A stretch of DNA of 64,000 bases from Bacillus sp. Y1 (GCF_003586445.1 NZ_CP030028.1:2432501-2496500); one strand, 5' to 3'; counted from the first letter of the stretch, positions 43,423-52,967 are shown. Notes: generated by a model from the letters alone, not told the origin. Made by a program: numbers and translations.

Positions 43423-45159
43423 GTGAAAAGAGTTTTTAATTATTTACTGGCTTTAGCACTCGCTGTAGGTTTAGTAGGTAGTAATGTATCAGCTGCATCT
43501 TTAACACCTACAAATGTAAAGGAAGAAGTTTCATTCTCTCAAACTTATAAAAAAGGAATCACACAAGAAACAAATTACGGAAATGTAAAAGGATATGTGA
43601 ATGTAGAAGAAAATGCGTTGGTATGGAAGGGAATTCCTTATGCAAAAGCTCCAGTTGGGGATTTGAGATGGAAAGCTCCAGAAGACCCAGCACCATTTGA
43701 AGGTACCTTTGATGCAACAAAGTCTGGAAATATTGCCATTCAGTCATCTGCTCAAGGGATTATCGGGAGCGAAGATAGTCTGAATATAGACATTTATCGA
43801 CCGAATACAAATAAAAAGAATCTTCCTGTTTTATTTTTCATTCACGGAGGTAATAATCAAACGGGGAAATCCGAAGAAATAACAGGTGAATCGTTTGTTA
43901 ATGACATAGACGCTATTTTTGTTTCGGTCAATTACCGACTTGGGCCATTAGGTTTTAATCCTCTACCAGCCCTAAATACAGGTAACGGGTTAGAGGATTC
44001 AGGAAACTATGCGTTATTAGATATTGCTAAATCCCTAGATTGGGTAAAGGAAAATATAAAAAGCTTTGGAGGCGATCCAAACAACGTAACAATCTCTGGA
44101 TTCTCAGCTGGCGGTAGAGATGTCATGGCTGCGTTAGCCTCTCCCATCTTTGAAGGGAAATTTCAAAAGGCCATTGCCTTCAGCGGTGGAATGACTATGG
44201 CAGATCAAGAAGATAGTATTAAAGTCTTTGCGAAAGCAATCGCTCCATTAGTCGTACAGGATGGAGTCAAATCTTCAGAAGAAGAAGCATACCAATGGCT
44301 TCAGACTAAGGATGAGAAAGTAAAAGATTATCTCTATTCATTATCTGCTGATAGATTAAGTGGATTAATGAGTAACGCAGCCATTCGAATGAGTGTTTTC
44401 CCTCATCTGTATAATGATGGTGTGGTTCTTCCAAAGGAAAAGTTTGATACAAAGAATTATAATTCTGTTCCTTTAATCATGCTGACTGGAGCATCAGAAT
44501 TCTCCTTCTTTGCATGGGGAGATCCTTACTTTGCAAGTAGTGTTCAAGATGGTAGTTTACTAACGGACGAAACGAAGTATGCTGAATACACTTTTGCTAA
44601 GAAATATGGAAGTGATCTATACAGATTGTTTAACACTCAGGAATCAGCTGAAAAAATGTATGATAGCTATAAGGCACCAATTTACACCGTTGAAATGCCT
44701 TTTGGGGAAGAACTTACTGGAGCCACGGATATGATGTCTGTTTTCGGATCCTTTCATGGTGTCTTTGTCCCTCTATTAGACAGTAACAATAAAAGTTATT
44801 TATCTATGATGAAGGAATCATATAGTCTAGATGGAGCGAAGGAACTGAGCGTTCAGTTCAAAGAATATTTAGCTAACTTCCTTCATAAGGGTAATCCTAA
44901 TGGCAAAAAGTTAACAGAATGGGAAGCCTGGACGAAAAAGAAGCCAGCTAACCTAGTATTAACTGCGAATGAAACAAATGCCTTGGCTGAAATGTCTGTG
45001 GTTACTACAGATAAATTAGATGTGATAAATGAGATAGAAAAAGATACTTCTATTTCTTCAGAGTCCAAGAAAAAGATCGTTAGTGAAGTATTGAATGGGC
45101 GTTGGTTCAGTGCAGAGCTTGATGAATTCTATGGAAACAAAAGCTTGTGGGTTGAATAA
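43423..45159 (+). CDS. Secreted type B carboxylesterase
   Basis: A 578-residue protein with a cleavable signal peptide (cut likely after VSAA at about 25). The carboxylesterase/PNB-esterase fold shows WKGIPYAKAPVGDLRW, SEDSLNIDIYRP, the FFIHGGNN oxyanion loop, nucleophile Ser228 in GFSAGG, and His445 in FHGVF as the likely catalytic His. The C-terminal about 60 residues (an acidic, helical tail) have no clear family match. The start is GTG after GAAGGGGTGGGGG. It acts outside the cell on esters. The upstream cre and RAT elements suggest carbohydrate-linked control, which would suit removal of acyl groups from sugars or polysaccharides (inference). Confidence 0.88.
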   Translation: MKRVFNYLLALALAVGLVGSNVSAASLTPTNVKEEVSFSQTYKKGITQETNYGNVKGYVNVEENALVWKGIPYAKAPVGDLRWKAPEDPAPFEGTFDATKSGNIAIQSSAQGIIGSEDSLNIDIYRPNTNKKNLPVLFFIHGGNNQTGKSEEITGESFVNDIDAIFVSVNYRLGPLGFNPLPALNTGNGLEDSGNYALLDIAKSLDWVKENIKSFGGDPNNVTISGFSAGGRDVMAALASPIFEGKFQKAIAFSGGMTMADQEDSIKVFAKAIAPLVVQDGVKSSEEEAYQWLQTKDEKVKDYLYSLSADRLSGLMSNAAIRMSVFPHLYNDGVVLPKEKFDTKNYNSVPLIMLTGASEFSFFAWGDPYFASSVQDGSLLTDETKYAEYTFAKKYGSDLYRLFNTQESAEKMYDSYKAPIYTVEMPFGEELTGATDMMSVFGSFHGVFVPLLDSNNKSYLSMMKESYSLDGAKELSVQFKEYLANFLHKGNPNGKKLTEWEAWTKKKPANLVLTANETNALAEMSVVTTDKLDVINEIEKDTSISSESKKKIVSEVLNGRWFSAELDEFYGNKSLWVE

Positions 45160-45342
45160 CTTCTAAAAATTAATAAAGTTAAAAGTAGCACAGGTCAGTA
45201 TAATGATCTGTGCTATGTTATCTCTACCATTATTAAACAATAGTAGGTGAAATATTGTGTTATCATTCAGTGTTGTGGAATGGAACTTTTTACATAGTTG
45301 TTCGTAGTAATTAAATATAGCAACATTTTGGGAGGGAGATGT

Positions 45343-45516
45343 ATGTTTAAAGTAAAACCTCAATGCTCAAATTGCAGTAAAGAAATAAAAGGAAATGAAG
45401 TAGTTTATGTGAAAATGCGGTATCCAGAGAGAAAAGGGATGACTGAAATAACGGCTTTTTTACGAAATGAAGGACAATTAATTTGTGAAGATTGTTTTAA
45501 TAACAAACCTTATTAA
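45343..45516 (+). CDS. Small zinc-ribbon-like protein
   Basis: A 57-residue protein with CSNCSKEIKG near the N-terminus and ICEDCFN near the C-terminus, forming a probable four-Cys zinc ribbon. ATG 45343 follows GGGAGGGAGA. Close relatives in bacilli are often labelled Fe3+-hydroxamate transporter protein without evidence. No function can be given. Confidence 0.75.
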   Translation: MFKVKPQCSNCSKEIKGNEVVYVKMRYPERKGMTEITAFLRNEGQLICEDCFNNKPY

Positions 45517-45604
45517 TCAACTATCCGTTTTTACAATCTATTAGAAATTGATAAGGCAGCAAGTATTACAGTAGTTTAAATCAATTTTTTGAGTAGGTGA
45601 GAAT

Positions 45605-46225
45605 ATGATGATTCAAAATGAAAATGGGAGTTCAAAAAGTATTCCTTATAGTCTGATCGAGCAAAAAGAAGAAACCAAAAATCTAGTTATTGTCTTACCT
45701 GGTGCTGGTTACACGACGCAGGCTCCATTGTTACGATTTACCACTGGCTTATTCTACAATAAAGGTTTTGATGTATTACATATAAACTATACATATAATA
45801 GGCAAGAGTTATCTGAACTACATGAAGAGGATTTCACTAGAGATGTACAACTTGTCATTGACCATGCAATAAAGAATAAGAATTATAATAATTATTATAT
45901 AGTGGCTAAATCAGTTGGAACAATAGCTTTAAGTAATCTGCTAAATCATACGATGTTCAAGGAAGCGAAAGTTGTATGGTTAACTCCATTACTACAAAAA
46001 GATGTTGTATTTAATGCAATGGTTAATAGTGATCATAAGGGACTTTGTATGATTGGAGATAAAGATAGTTGTTTTATTGTGGAACGCTTTGAAAGTTTGA
46101 AAAATAATTCTAATCTTTTATTAAAAGTAATTAATGGTGGAAATCACAGTTTAGAGCTTGATGAAGATCCGATAAAGTCTATTGACCTATTGAAGAGTGT
46201 AATGATTGATATTAGTGAATTTTAA
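45605..46225 (+). CDS. Alpha/beta hydrolase-fold protein
   Basis: A 206-residue soluble protein with VIVLPGAGYTTQAP (oxyanion region), the nucleophile elbow AKSVGT (Ser in KSVG, a GxSxG variant starting with Ala), a C-terminal Asp in IGDKDSC and His in GGNHSLEL. The triad is therefore complete. The substrate is unknown. RBS TAGGTGAG. Confidence 0.8.
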   Translation: MMIQNENGSSKSIPYSLIEQKEETKNLVIVLPGAGYTTQAPLLRFTTGLFYNKGFDVLHINYTYNRQELSELHEEDFTRDVQLVIDHAIKNKNYNNYYIVAKSVGTIALSNLLNHTMFKEAKVVWLTPLLQKDVVFNAMVNSDHKGLCMIGDKDSCFIVERFESLKNNSNLLLKVINGGNHSLELDEDPIKSIDLLKSVMIDISEF

Positions 46226-46234
46226 AAACTATCG

Positions 46235-46264
46235 GGCAATCCTTTAAGAAGGAATGCCTTTTTG
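46235..46264 (+). terminator. Terminator after the hydrolase gene
   Basis: GGCAATCCTT pairs with AAGGAATGCC, followed by five T. Confidence 0.75.
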
Positions 46265-46312
46265 AATATTGAATGTTTGTTGAAGAAAAGATCTGTGAAA
46301 GGTGGGAGATAA

Positions 46313-46786
46313 TTGTCTTATCACATTAGAGTTAGAGCAGGTGCAGTAATAATACAAGATGATTCGGTTCTCTTAATTGAATTTAATGACGAAAACGGTC
46401 TGCATTATAATTTACCAGCAGGTGGTGTTGAACCAAACGAAACAGTTATTGAGGCTGTTCGAAGAGAAGCACAAGAAGAAGCGTCTATTGACGTAGAAGT
46501 TGGTCCATTAGCATTTGTTTACGAGTATGCACCACACCTCAACTCTAATAGGTATGGAGAAACGCACTCACTAGGCCTAATGTTTGATTGTAAAATGAAA
46601 GAAGGCTCAAGTCCGAGATTTCCGACTAATCCTGACCCAAATCAGTCTGGTGTAAAATGGGTTAAGCTAACTGATTTAAAGAATATTATTTTGTACCCAA
46701 ACATCAAAGAACATATCATTAACTACATTGAAAATAAAAGAAATATAGACCTAATTGCAGAGCATTGTTTAGAAGAATATGTTTAA
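46313..46786 (+). CDS. NUDIX hydrolase
   Basis: A 157-residue protein with a complete Nudix box (G.....E.......REAQEE) at about 41-63 in GGVEPNETVIEAVRREAQEE. It cleaves a nucleoside diphosphate linked to another moiety; the substrate is not inferable. The start is TTG 46313, 6 bases after AAAGGTGGGAG. Confidence 0.9.
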   Translation: MSYHIRVRAGAVIIQDDSVLLIEFNDENGLHYNLPAGGVEPNETVIEAVRREAQEEASIDVEVGPLAFVYEYAPHLNSNRYGETHSLGLMFDCKMKEGSSPRFPTNPDPNQSGVKWVKLTDLKNIILYPNIKEHIINYIENKRNIDLIAEHCLEEYV

Positions 46787-46952
46787 TCTTCTTGTAATAC
46801 GGCGGCTTAATGCATTAAAAAATCACCTCGGTTATAGCTAAAAGTTAGAACGAGAGATAGATATATAGTGTTACGTTATAATAATTTTCCTATGCTACAC
46901 TGACCTTAGATCAGAAAATTAAGAGTATTTAAAAGAAAGAGGGAGATCATTT

Positions 46953-48056
46953 ATGACAAAAACACTAGTTAAAGCACCATTTCGAGCGGATCATGTAGGT
47001 AGTTTATTACGACCTGAGAGAATTCATCAGGCTAGAAGAGATTTCCAAGAAGGTAATCTGACTGCACAAGAACTACACGTAATTGAAACGGAAGAAATTA
47101 AACACATCGTTGACAAGCAAATCGAAGTCGGGCTACAAGCGGTTACAGATGGAGAATTTCGTCGTAGATTTTGGCATACCGATTTTCTCGAACATTTACA
47201 TGGGGTAGAGGGCTACGTTCCGGACCATGGATTTGCATTCAAGGGAGAGGAAACGGAAAGATACGATGTGCGTGTGACCGGGAAAATCTCGTTTAACCAA
47301 GATCACCCTCATATCAAAGAATTTATCGAATTTAAAGAAATTGTAGGAGACCGTGCAGTTGCCAAACAAACGATTCCAAGTCCAAACCAATTATTTAATG
47401 CGGGTATTCGCAATCTAGATATTTATCCAGACCTTGAAGAATATACAAAGGATATTATTCAAACCTACCGTGATGCCATCAAAGCTTTTTATGATGCTGG
47501 CTGCCGTTACCTACAGCTAGATGATGTATACATTGCTGGTCTAAATGCAACGAACATTCCATTTAATGATAGTGGTTATTCCCGTGAAGAATTAATTGAT
47601 TTAGCTCTTCATGTGGTGAATGGAGTATTAGAAGATAAACCGGATGATCTTATTGTAACCACTCACCTTTGCCGTGGGAACTACCGTTCGAAATGGGCAT
47701 TTGAGGGTAGTTACGCGAAAATTGCCCCAACCTTATTTGCAAAAGAAAAAGTCAATGGATTTTTCTTAGAGTATGATGATGATCGTTCTGGTGATTTCGG
47801 TCCATTGGAATACATACCAATTGGTGGAGCACAAGTCGTGCTAGGTGTATTCACATCGAAACATGGGGAATTAGAAGATAAGGAAAATATTAAAGAACGT
47901 GTAGAAGAGGCAACAAAATATGTGCCATTAGAGCAATTATGTATCAGTCCTCAATGCGGCTTTGCTTCTACGCATCACGGAAATATTTTAACCGAGGAAG
48001 AGCAATGGGCGAAGCTGAAATATATTGTAGATATTTCTAAAGAGATCTGGGGATAA
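46953..48056 (+). CDS. yxjG: MetE-related methyltransferase, YxjG/YxjH type
   Basis: A 367-residue protein corresponding to the C-terminal catalytic half of cobalamin-independent methionine synthase. It has FRADHVGSLLRP at the start, TDGEFRRRFWHTDF, LQLDDVY, THLCRGN (zinc His/Cys) and SPQCGFAS (zinc Cys). In B. subtilis the YxjG/YxjH pair makes methionine from homocysteine with a methyl donor other than methyl-tetrahydrofolate-glutamate. No S-box riboswitch is visible in the 165-base upstream gap. RBS AAAGAGGGAG. Confidence 0.88.
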   Translation: MTKTLVKAPFRADHVGSLLRPERIHQARRDFQEGNLTAQELHVIETEEIKHIVDKQIEVGLQAVTDGEFRRRFWHTDFLEHLHGVEGYVPDHGFAFKGEETERYDVRVTGKISFNQDHPHIKEFIEFKEIVGDRAVAKQTIPSPNQLFNAGIRNLDIYPDLEEYTKDIIQTYRDAIKAFYDAGCRYLQLDDVYIAGLNATNIPFNDSGYSREELIDLALHVVNGVLEDKPDDLIVTTHLCRGNYRSKWAFEGSYAKIAPTLFAKEKVNGFFLEYDDDRSGDFGPLEYIPIGGAQVVLGVFTSKHGELEDKENIKERVEEATKYVPLEQLCISPQCGFASTHHGNILTEEEQWAKLKYIVDISKEIWG

Positions 48057-48061
48057 GATTT

Positions 48062-48096
48062 AAACGAACACCTTTTGGCGGGTGTTCGTTTATTAT
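48062..48096 (+). terminator. Terminator after yxjG-like gene
   Basis: AAACGAACACC / GGTGTTCGTTT (48062-48072, 48081-48091) with a T-rich tail. Confidence 0.88.
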
Positions 48097-48123
48097 AATG
48101 TCGGAAAGGGTATTTAGTTAATC

Positions 48124-48234
48124 TTATCTATGTTTGGACCTGAAATTGTCGATGTAAGAATTAACAGTCAAAAATGAACCAATCAAGAATAATACTATTC
48201 CTGTTATACTAGTAGGATACAATAGTTCCCACAT
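48124..48234 (-). CDS. Small single-span membrane protein (36 aa)
   Basis: This is a short frame with an excellent ribosome binding site (AAGGAGGGG, 5 bases before ATG 48234). It encodes a 36-residue peptide: a short N-terminus MWELLYPTS, one hydrophobic helix of about 16-18 residues (GIVLFLIGSFLTV), and a basic C-terminus FRSKHR. The positive charge after the helix is the usual inside signal. No family is recognised. Its function could be that of a membrane-associated regulator or type I toxin-like peptide; nothing decides this. Confidence 0.6.
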   Translation of the reverse strand: MWELLYPTSITGIVLFLIGSFLTVNSYIDNFRSKHR

Positions 48235-48433
48235 ATAAACCCCTCCTTGTTTATATCGTATTAAGATGCTTTGTTATTTAAAATCATATCATGTTGAGAT
48301 ATAATTAACAACATAAAAAGAGTGGATTCCTTTTATCAAAAAATGTTTTGATTCAGGTAACCTCAAAGGGTTTTGAGTGATTAGAAAAACGACAACGTAA
48401 GCGCATTTCCAAATTTTTAGGAGGTTTATAATT

Positions 48434-48889
48434 ATGAAACATCTAATTGATGAGTATAAAGAAAGTTACAACAAAATAGTTACAGAAATGGAAGGTTTAA
48501 CGAATGAGCAAATCTTATATAAACCAAATGAGAATAGCTGGAGTATAAGGGAAATTATCATACATGTTACGGATGCCGAACTCGTGCATGTTCATCGAAT
48601 GAAGTCAGTTTTATCAGAAAATAATCCCATACTTACTGCCTTTGATCAAGATTCATGGACATCTAAATTACAGACACAATCCCTTGATCATCAGCTATAT
48701 CTTACGTTGTTAGATGCTATGATTAATAGTTTTATTCCTATTTTAACTAAATTAGACGAGGATGATTTTTTGCGTGTTGGTACGCACAATGTAGAAGGAG
48801 AATTTACTTTTAAAGAGTTGTTAGAACACTCAATTGAACATATCCAAAACCATGTAGAGCAGATTAAAAAGATAAAGAAAGTATTTTAA
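48434..48889 (+). CDS. DinB-family protein
   Basis: A 151-residue four-helix DinB/YfiT-like protein. The metal-site histidines are at HVTDAELVHVHR and near the C-terminus in HSIEHIQNHVEQI. Members are putative metal-dependent thiol S-transferases (bacillithiol-linked in bacilli) or damage-inducible proteins. RBS AGGAGG, 9 bases before the ATG. Confidence 0.87.
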   Translation: MKHLIDEYKESYNKIVTEMEGLTNEQILYKPNENSWSIREIIIHVTDAELVHVHRMKSVLSENNPILTAFDQDSWTSKLQTQSLDHQLYLTLLDAMINSFIPILTKLDEDDFLRVGTHNVEGEFTFKELLEHSIEHIQNHVEQIKKIKKVF

Positions 48890-49017
48890 AATTTTTGAAA
48901 AAGGTAACGCTTGGTAAAAAAAATATATAAATATTTATTTAAAATTTGATCCTAATCAAATCCCTTTTTAAAAGAAAGTAATAGAATATACCTATTATCA
49001 AATGAAGGAGGAACTAC

Positions 49018-49032
49018 ATGGTAAAAGCCTAG
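49018..49032 (+). other. Ribosome-binding site with a 4-codon frame, probably a decayed small gene
   Basis: GAAGGAGGAACTAC precedes ATG GTA AAA GCC TAG. One base shifted, the text reads GKSLELEPHVKKTVRCE and then stops, so a frameshift of a small gene is plausible, though not shown. The surrounding gap (48890-49268) otherwise contains only a terminator at 49156-49191. Confidence 0.3.
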
Positions 49033-49155
49033 AACTTGAACCCCACGTAAAAAAAACAGTTAGGTGTGAATAAAAAAACAATAAACAGACTGGAGTATAT
49101 CTTATTAGTCTCAGAAGTCTCGTAGAAGTGTATCCCTCACATGTTAGATTTGATG

Positions 49156-49191
49156 CCTTGGAAAGTGTAATCCTTTCAGGGTATTTTTTTT
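49156..49191 (+). terminator. Terminator upstream of the HMA-like gene
   Basis: CCTTGGAAAG pairs with CTTTCAGGG, followed by eight T. Confidence 0.75.
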
Positions 49192-49268
49192 AAAATCAAA
49201 TGAAACAACTTTATTTTGTGAAGACAGAGATTAGTTCTTTTTAAATCATGAAAGGTTGGTGTGAAATA

Positions 49269-49517
49269 ATGTTATATCGAGTAACCTTATATGTTCTAGG
49301 AATCTGCTGTTTAGATAGCTTATCATCCATTAAGAAAGAAGTTGAAGGATTAGTTGGGGTTATTTCCTTTAAAGGGTATTCCCCAAAGGGAAAAATAGTT
49401 ATTGAATTCAAACCTAACTCCTTATCTACTTTGGATATTGTTAGTAAGGTAGAAGATCAAGGTTTTGCGGTAATCAAGAAAGTACAGAGAGAATTTTTCC
49501 AGGAAATATATAATTAA
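49269..49517 (+). CDS. HMA-fold-like small protein without a CxxC motif
   Basis: An 82-residue protein starting at ATG 49269 (AAAGGTTGGTG upstream; the earlier in-frame ATG 49248 has no site). The strand-helix-strand-strand-helix-strand order and spacing follow the heavy-metal-associated domain, with GICCLDSLSSIKKEVEGLVG where GMTCxxC...IE..L.GV is expected. Here the second Cys is Ser, leaving an adjacent Cys-Cys pair. Metal binding is therefore doubtful or altered. Function unknown. Confidence 0.55.
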   Translation: MLYRVTLYVLGICCLDSLSSIKKEVEGLVGVISFKGYSPKGKIVIEFKPNSLSTLDIVSKVEDQGFAVIKKVQREFFQEIYN

Positions 49518-49707
49518 TTCAAGTTTCTTATTCGTAAGTAGCTATTTTTAAAACAATAAGAAGTACACTAATACAAACGTTACACTGTTAAGAGAGTGGA
49601 TTTGATTTGTGGTAAATTAAAGAGTATCTAGTAATCTTTTCTTAGTAAGCTATTTTTAAGGTACAAGGAAGTTGAAAAATTTTTAGAAAGGGAAGGAGAC
49701 TACATTC

Positions 49708-50721
49708 ATGCCATTAGAAATTGTCCGCCACGATCTAACAAAGATGAAGGTAGATGCGATTGTAAACGCTGCAAACACAGAATTAAAAATGGGTGGAGGT
49801 GTTTGTGGAGCGATTTTTCGTGCCGCCGGTGTGGATGAATTAACACAAGCGTGTGAGGAAGTAGGTGGGTGTCTGGTTGGCCAGGCTGTCATAACAAAAG
49901 GGTTTCATTTGCCTGCCAAATATATCATACATACACCAGGGCCCGTTTGGAAGGGTGGATCTCGTCAAGAATCAGAACTGCTGAAGAATTCTTATGCTCA
50001 TTCTCTAGAGCTAGCGAAAACAAATCAATATGAGTCCATTGCCTTTCCACTGATTTCGACGGGTATCTATGGGTATCCGAAAGAAGAGGCGTTACAAATT
50101 GCCGTTTCTACCATTAGTCAATTTCTATTGCAACATGACATGCTTGTTTATTTAGTTGTGTTTGATCAAACTTCCTTTAGGTTAAGTAAAAAGCTATTCT
50201 CATCAATCTATGAATATATTGATGAATATTATGTTGAGGAAGTAGAACTGACCTTTCATCGACGACAAGAGCGATTCATCCAAGAAGATTTGCAACAGTC
50301 TGTGACTAAACCAGAAGATTTTTACGAAAAAAGGAATGAGCCTATACTAGAAAATAGACTAGCGCATCTCGTAGATGAACTCGATGAGTCCTTTTCGGAA
50401 CGTTTGCTTCGGCTGATTGATGAAAGAGGGATGACAGATGCGGAGACCTATAGAAGGGCGAATATGGATCGTCGCTTGTTTTCAAAAATTCGTAATAAAG
50501 TAGATTACTCACCTACAAAGAAAACAGCCCTTGCCTTTGCTATAGCTTTACGTTTAAATTTACACGAAACCAACGATTTGCTGTCTGCTGCAGGATATAC
50601 GTTGTCGCGTAGCAGTAAATTAGATGTCATTATTGAATTTTTTATCCAACAAGGCAATTATAATATTCACGAAATCAATGAAGCTTTATTTGCTTTTGAA
50701 CAACCTTTACTAGGGGCGTAA
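49708..50721 (+). CDS. Macro-domain ADP-ribose hydrolase with C-terminal HTH-like domain
   Basis: A 337-residue protein. An N-terminal macro domain (1-170) has DAIVNAANTELKMGGGVCGAIFRAAG, the ADP-ribose loop, and LISTGIYGYPKEEA, so it should bind or remove ADP-ribose (O-acetyl-ADP-ribose or ADP-ribosylated substrate). After a charged linker, residues about 230-335 form a helical domain (TDAETYRRANMDRRLFSKIR...ALRLNLHETNDLLSAAGYTL) of the XRE/HTH-like kind often fused to macro domains. RBS GGAAGGAGA. The vWA gene follows in the same direction beyond a small terminator. Confidence 0.88.
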   Translation: MPLEIVRHDLTKMKVDAIVNAANTELKMGGGVCGAIFRAAGVDELTQACEEVGGCLVGQAVITKGFHLPAKYIIHTPGPVWKGGSRQESELLKNSYAHSLELAKTNQYESIAFPLISTGIYGYPKEEALQIAVSTISQFLLQHDMLVYLVVFDQTSFRLSKKLFSSIYEYIDEYYVEEVELTFHRRQERFIQEDLQQSVTKPEDFYEKRNEPILENRLAHLVDELDESFSERLLRLIDERGMTDAETYRRANMDRRLFSKIRNKVDYSPTKKTALAFAIALRLNLHETNDLLSAAGYTLSRSSKLDVIIEFFIQQGNYNIHEINEALFAFEQPLLGA

Positions 50722-50723
50722 AT

Positions 50724-50752
50724 GTCGCTTTTGAAGCGACCATATCTTTTTC
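50724..50752 (+). terminator. Terminator between macro and vWA genes
   Basis: GTCGCTT / AAGCGAC hairpin with a T-rich tail. Confidence 0.65.
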
Positions 50753-50802
50753 AAATCTTGGTATCCTTCATATATAAATAAATGAAGTGGAGGAAAAAAA
50801 GG

Positions 50803-51456
50803 ATGAAAAAGAATGTAACAGAAGTAGTGTTTATCCTAGACAAAAGTGGGTCAATGGCGGGGCTTGAAACGGACACAATCGGTGGCTATAATTCGATGCT
50901 AAATAAGCAAAGAAAAGCGGAAGGAGAAGCATTTGTCACGACGGTATTATTCAATCATCAGTATGAACTCTTGCATGATCGAATCAACGTAAGAGGCATA
51001 TCTTCCATTACCGAACGTGACTATGAGGTAGGGGGAACGACAGCCTTACTGGATGCAATCGGCTTTTCCATCCAAAAAATCGGTAATGTCCAAAAGTACA
51101 CAAGTGAAGAAGAGAGAGCCGATAAGGTCCTATTCGTCATTACAACCGATGGCATGGAAAATGCCAGTCGTGAATTTAGCCCTGATCAAATTAAGAAAAT
51201 AATCAAACATCAAAAAGAGAAATATGGATGGGACTTCATCTTTCTAGGCGCGAATATTGATGCCATTTCAACGGCTGCACAGTTTGGAATTGAGGAGGAC
51301 TTCGCGGTTGACTACCATGCCGACAACATTGGAACAAAATTAAATTATGAGATGGTAAGTGAGGCTGTAGTCAAGCTTCGAAGCGGAAAGAACATTGATC
51401 GGAGCTGGAAAGAAGGGATTGAGAGGGATTATCAGGGGCGGTCGAGAAATAATTAG
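50803..51456 (+). CDS. vWA (TerY-like) domain protein
   Basis: A protein of about 217 residues starting at ATG 50803, after GTGGAGG. It is a single von Willebrand factor A domain with a complete MIDAS: DKSGSM near the N-terminus, the Thr in GGTTALLDAIG, and TTDGMENAS. No signal peptide is present, so it acts inside the cell, binding a partner through Mg2+. Macro plus vWA gene pairs occur in stress and conflict loci; here the partner is unknown. Confidence 0.87.
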   Translation: MKKNVTEVVFILDKSGSMAGLETDTIGGYNSMLNKQRKAEGEAFVTTVLFNHQYELLHDRINVRGISSITERDYEVGGTTALLDAIGFSIQKIGNVQKYTSEEERADKVLFVITTDGMENASREFSPDQIKKIIKHQKEKYGWDFIFLGANIDAISTAAQFGIEEDFAVDYHADNIGTKLNYEMVSEAVVKLRSGKNIDRSWKEGIERDYQGRSRNN

Positions 51457-51506
51457 GAAAGTTCCTAATTGAAGCTTTTCATAACCGTAAATAAGCGTGA
51501 CCGGAT

Positions 51507-51573
51507 AAGGGACATAGGAACTTAACCCAATGAAATTTGGAAAAAGAACCTTAATTATATGTCCCTTTTTTTG
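51507..51573 (+). terminator. Terminator after the vWA gene
   Basis: AAGGGACATA (51507-51516) pairs with TATGTCCCTT (51558-51567), a long loop and seven T. Confidence 0.8.
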
Positions 51574-51740
51574 TATTTTTTGTTTTTATACAGATGAACG
51601 AATCTCTAAGAGATAGATAATGAGGTATCCACTTTAAATATAATAATAATAGACTATTAAAGATTGATATTTCAGTTGTTCCAGATCATCACGTTGATTT
51701 ATAATAAGTATAGATAGATAGGTTATTAGAAGGGGGTAGC

Positions 51741-52967
51741 ATGGATAAAGGAGAAAGTACGCGAAAAAACATGCTGAAGGCGTTCAACAGTTGGTTGGTC
51801 CGAGTATTTATTAAACCAGTAAATGAAGATTATAAGGCTAAAGCATCCCAAGCTCGCAACCCAGGAAAAATTGCCTTGAGCTTTATTACTTTTATCTTAG
51901 CTGCAGCGATTATTTGTTCCCTTGTATTTTCTTCTATTGTTTCAATAATAGAAACTAGAGAAAACGCAAAAGAACAGGAAAATGCGACAACTACCATAAC
52001 CAGTGGCACATCAACTGGAACTGGAGAAAGTAAATCTACTGTCACGAAAACAACAACAGATACTAAGACCACAACAACTTCAGCTGATGGTACTACAAAG
52101 GTTGAAGAATCTTATAAAGAAGAAACTGTCACTAAACCTGAGTCTTCAAATGCAAGTAGCACGTCACCTAAAACGTTAACTGAACTAATTACAAGTGCCT
52201 TTATGAAGAAGGGCCTTATGACGATAATATTCAACCACATGTTAGGACTTCTTGGCCTATTTATTATTCACCACCTTTTACTTTTATGGATGGGAGACAT
52301 TAAAAGGTTCAAGTTTGGTACCCTAGAAGTGGAGAAAAATACAACAGAAAAAGGCGTAATATCCGCACTGAATCAAGTTAACTTAAAACTAGACATCGTT
52401 AAGAGTTGGACAACCAAATCGAGTACATACCAGTTAAATGCATTTACTAAAAACATAACAATGGTAAGAGAATATCTAGAATTGATTCTAGAATTCATGA
52501 AAAATGACTATCTATCCATTTTCCAAGTTCATTTTGATTACGATATTTTTCCTGTTTCACAAGCAAACAAAAAGAAGTATCCCTTTGCTATTAAAAGAGC
52601 TTTGCAAGTCTTAGACCAAGACCCAAAAGCAATGATCATCAATAAAGAGATTCCTGATAGCTCTTTACACTCTAACCATTTAATTTACAAAATCATGGTT
52701 GAGGAAATCAATAATGTCGGTGAACCATACAATGAGGAATACGCCATTGTTCTCTCTAGTTTTAGACATGAATTTGATGAGTATGACATTTTAGTTTTAG
52801 AAGCACTATCGAACCTGATGAACATCACGTACCAACGTGATTATTACACATCTGAACTCCTCATTTCCGACCAATTAGTAGCTGAAAATGCGGAGGTCAT
52901 GAAAAAGCTCAAGGATATGCAGGTGGAGCTAGAAAGAAATCGCATGCATAGTAGTGAAAATTATTAA
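51741..52967 (+). CDS. Two-span membrane protein with Thr-rich loop and cytosolic domain
   Basis: A 408-residue protein of no recognised family. TM1 is at about 38-63. An extracellular loop of about 75 residues is exceptionally rich in Thr/Ser (TTTITSGTSTGTGESKSTV, then TTTDTKTTTTSADGTTK), and TM2 is at about 164-186. Residues 195-400 form a cytosolic alpha/beta domain ending in a probable coiled coil (VAENAEVMKKLKDMQVELER). RBS AGAAGGGGG. The small basic protein gene follows at 16 bases. The topology suggests a surface sensor or anchoring protein. Confidence 0.75.
   Translation: MDKGESTRKNMLKAFNSWLVRVFIKPVNEDYKAKASQARNPGKIALSFITFILAAAIICSLVFSSIVSIIETRENAKEQENATTTITSGTSTGTGESKSTVTKTTTDTKTTTTSADGTTKVEESYKEETVTKPESSNASSTSPKTLTELITSAFMKKGLMTIIFNHMLGLLGLFIIHHLLLLWMGDIKRFKFGTLEVEKNTTEKGVISALNQVNLKLDIVKSWTTKSSTYQLNAFTKNITMVREYLELILEFMKNDYLSIFQVHFDYDIFPVSQANKKKYPFAIKRALQVLDQDPKAMIINKEIPDSSLHSNHLIYKIMVEEINNVGEPYNEEYAIVLSSFRHEFDEYDILVLEALSNLMNITYQRDYYTSELLISDQLVAENAEVMKKLKDMQVELERNRMHSSENY

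Noticed and set aside
46787..46952. S-box riboswitch before the yxjG-like gene
   Set aside because: The gap is 166 bases and I see no S-box core sequences or leader terminator.
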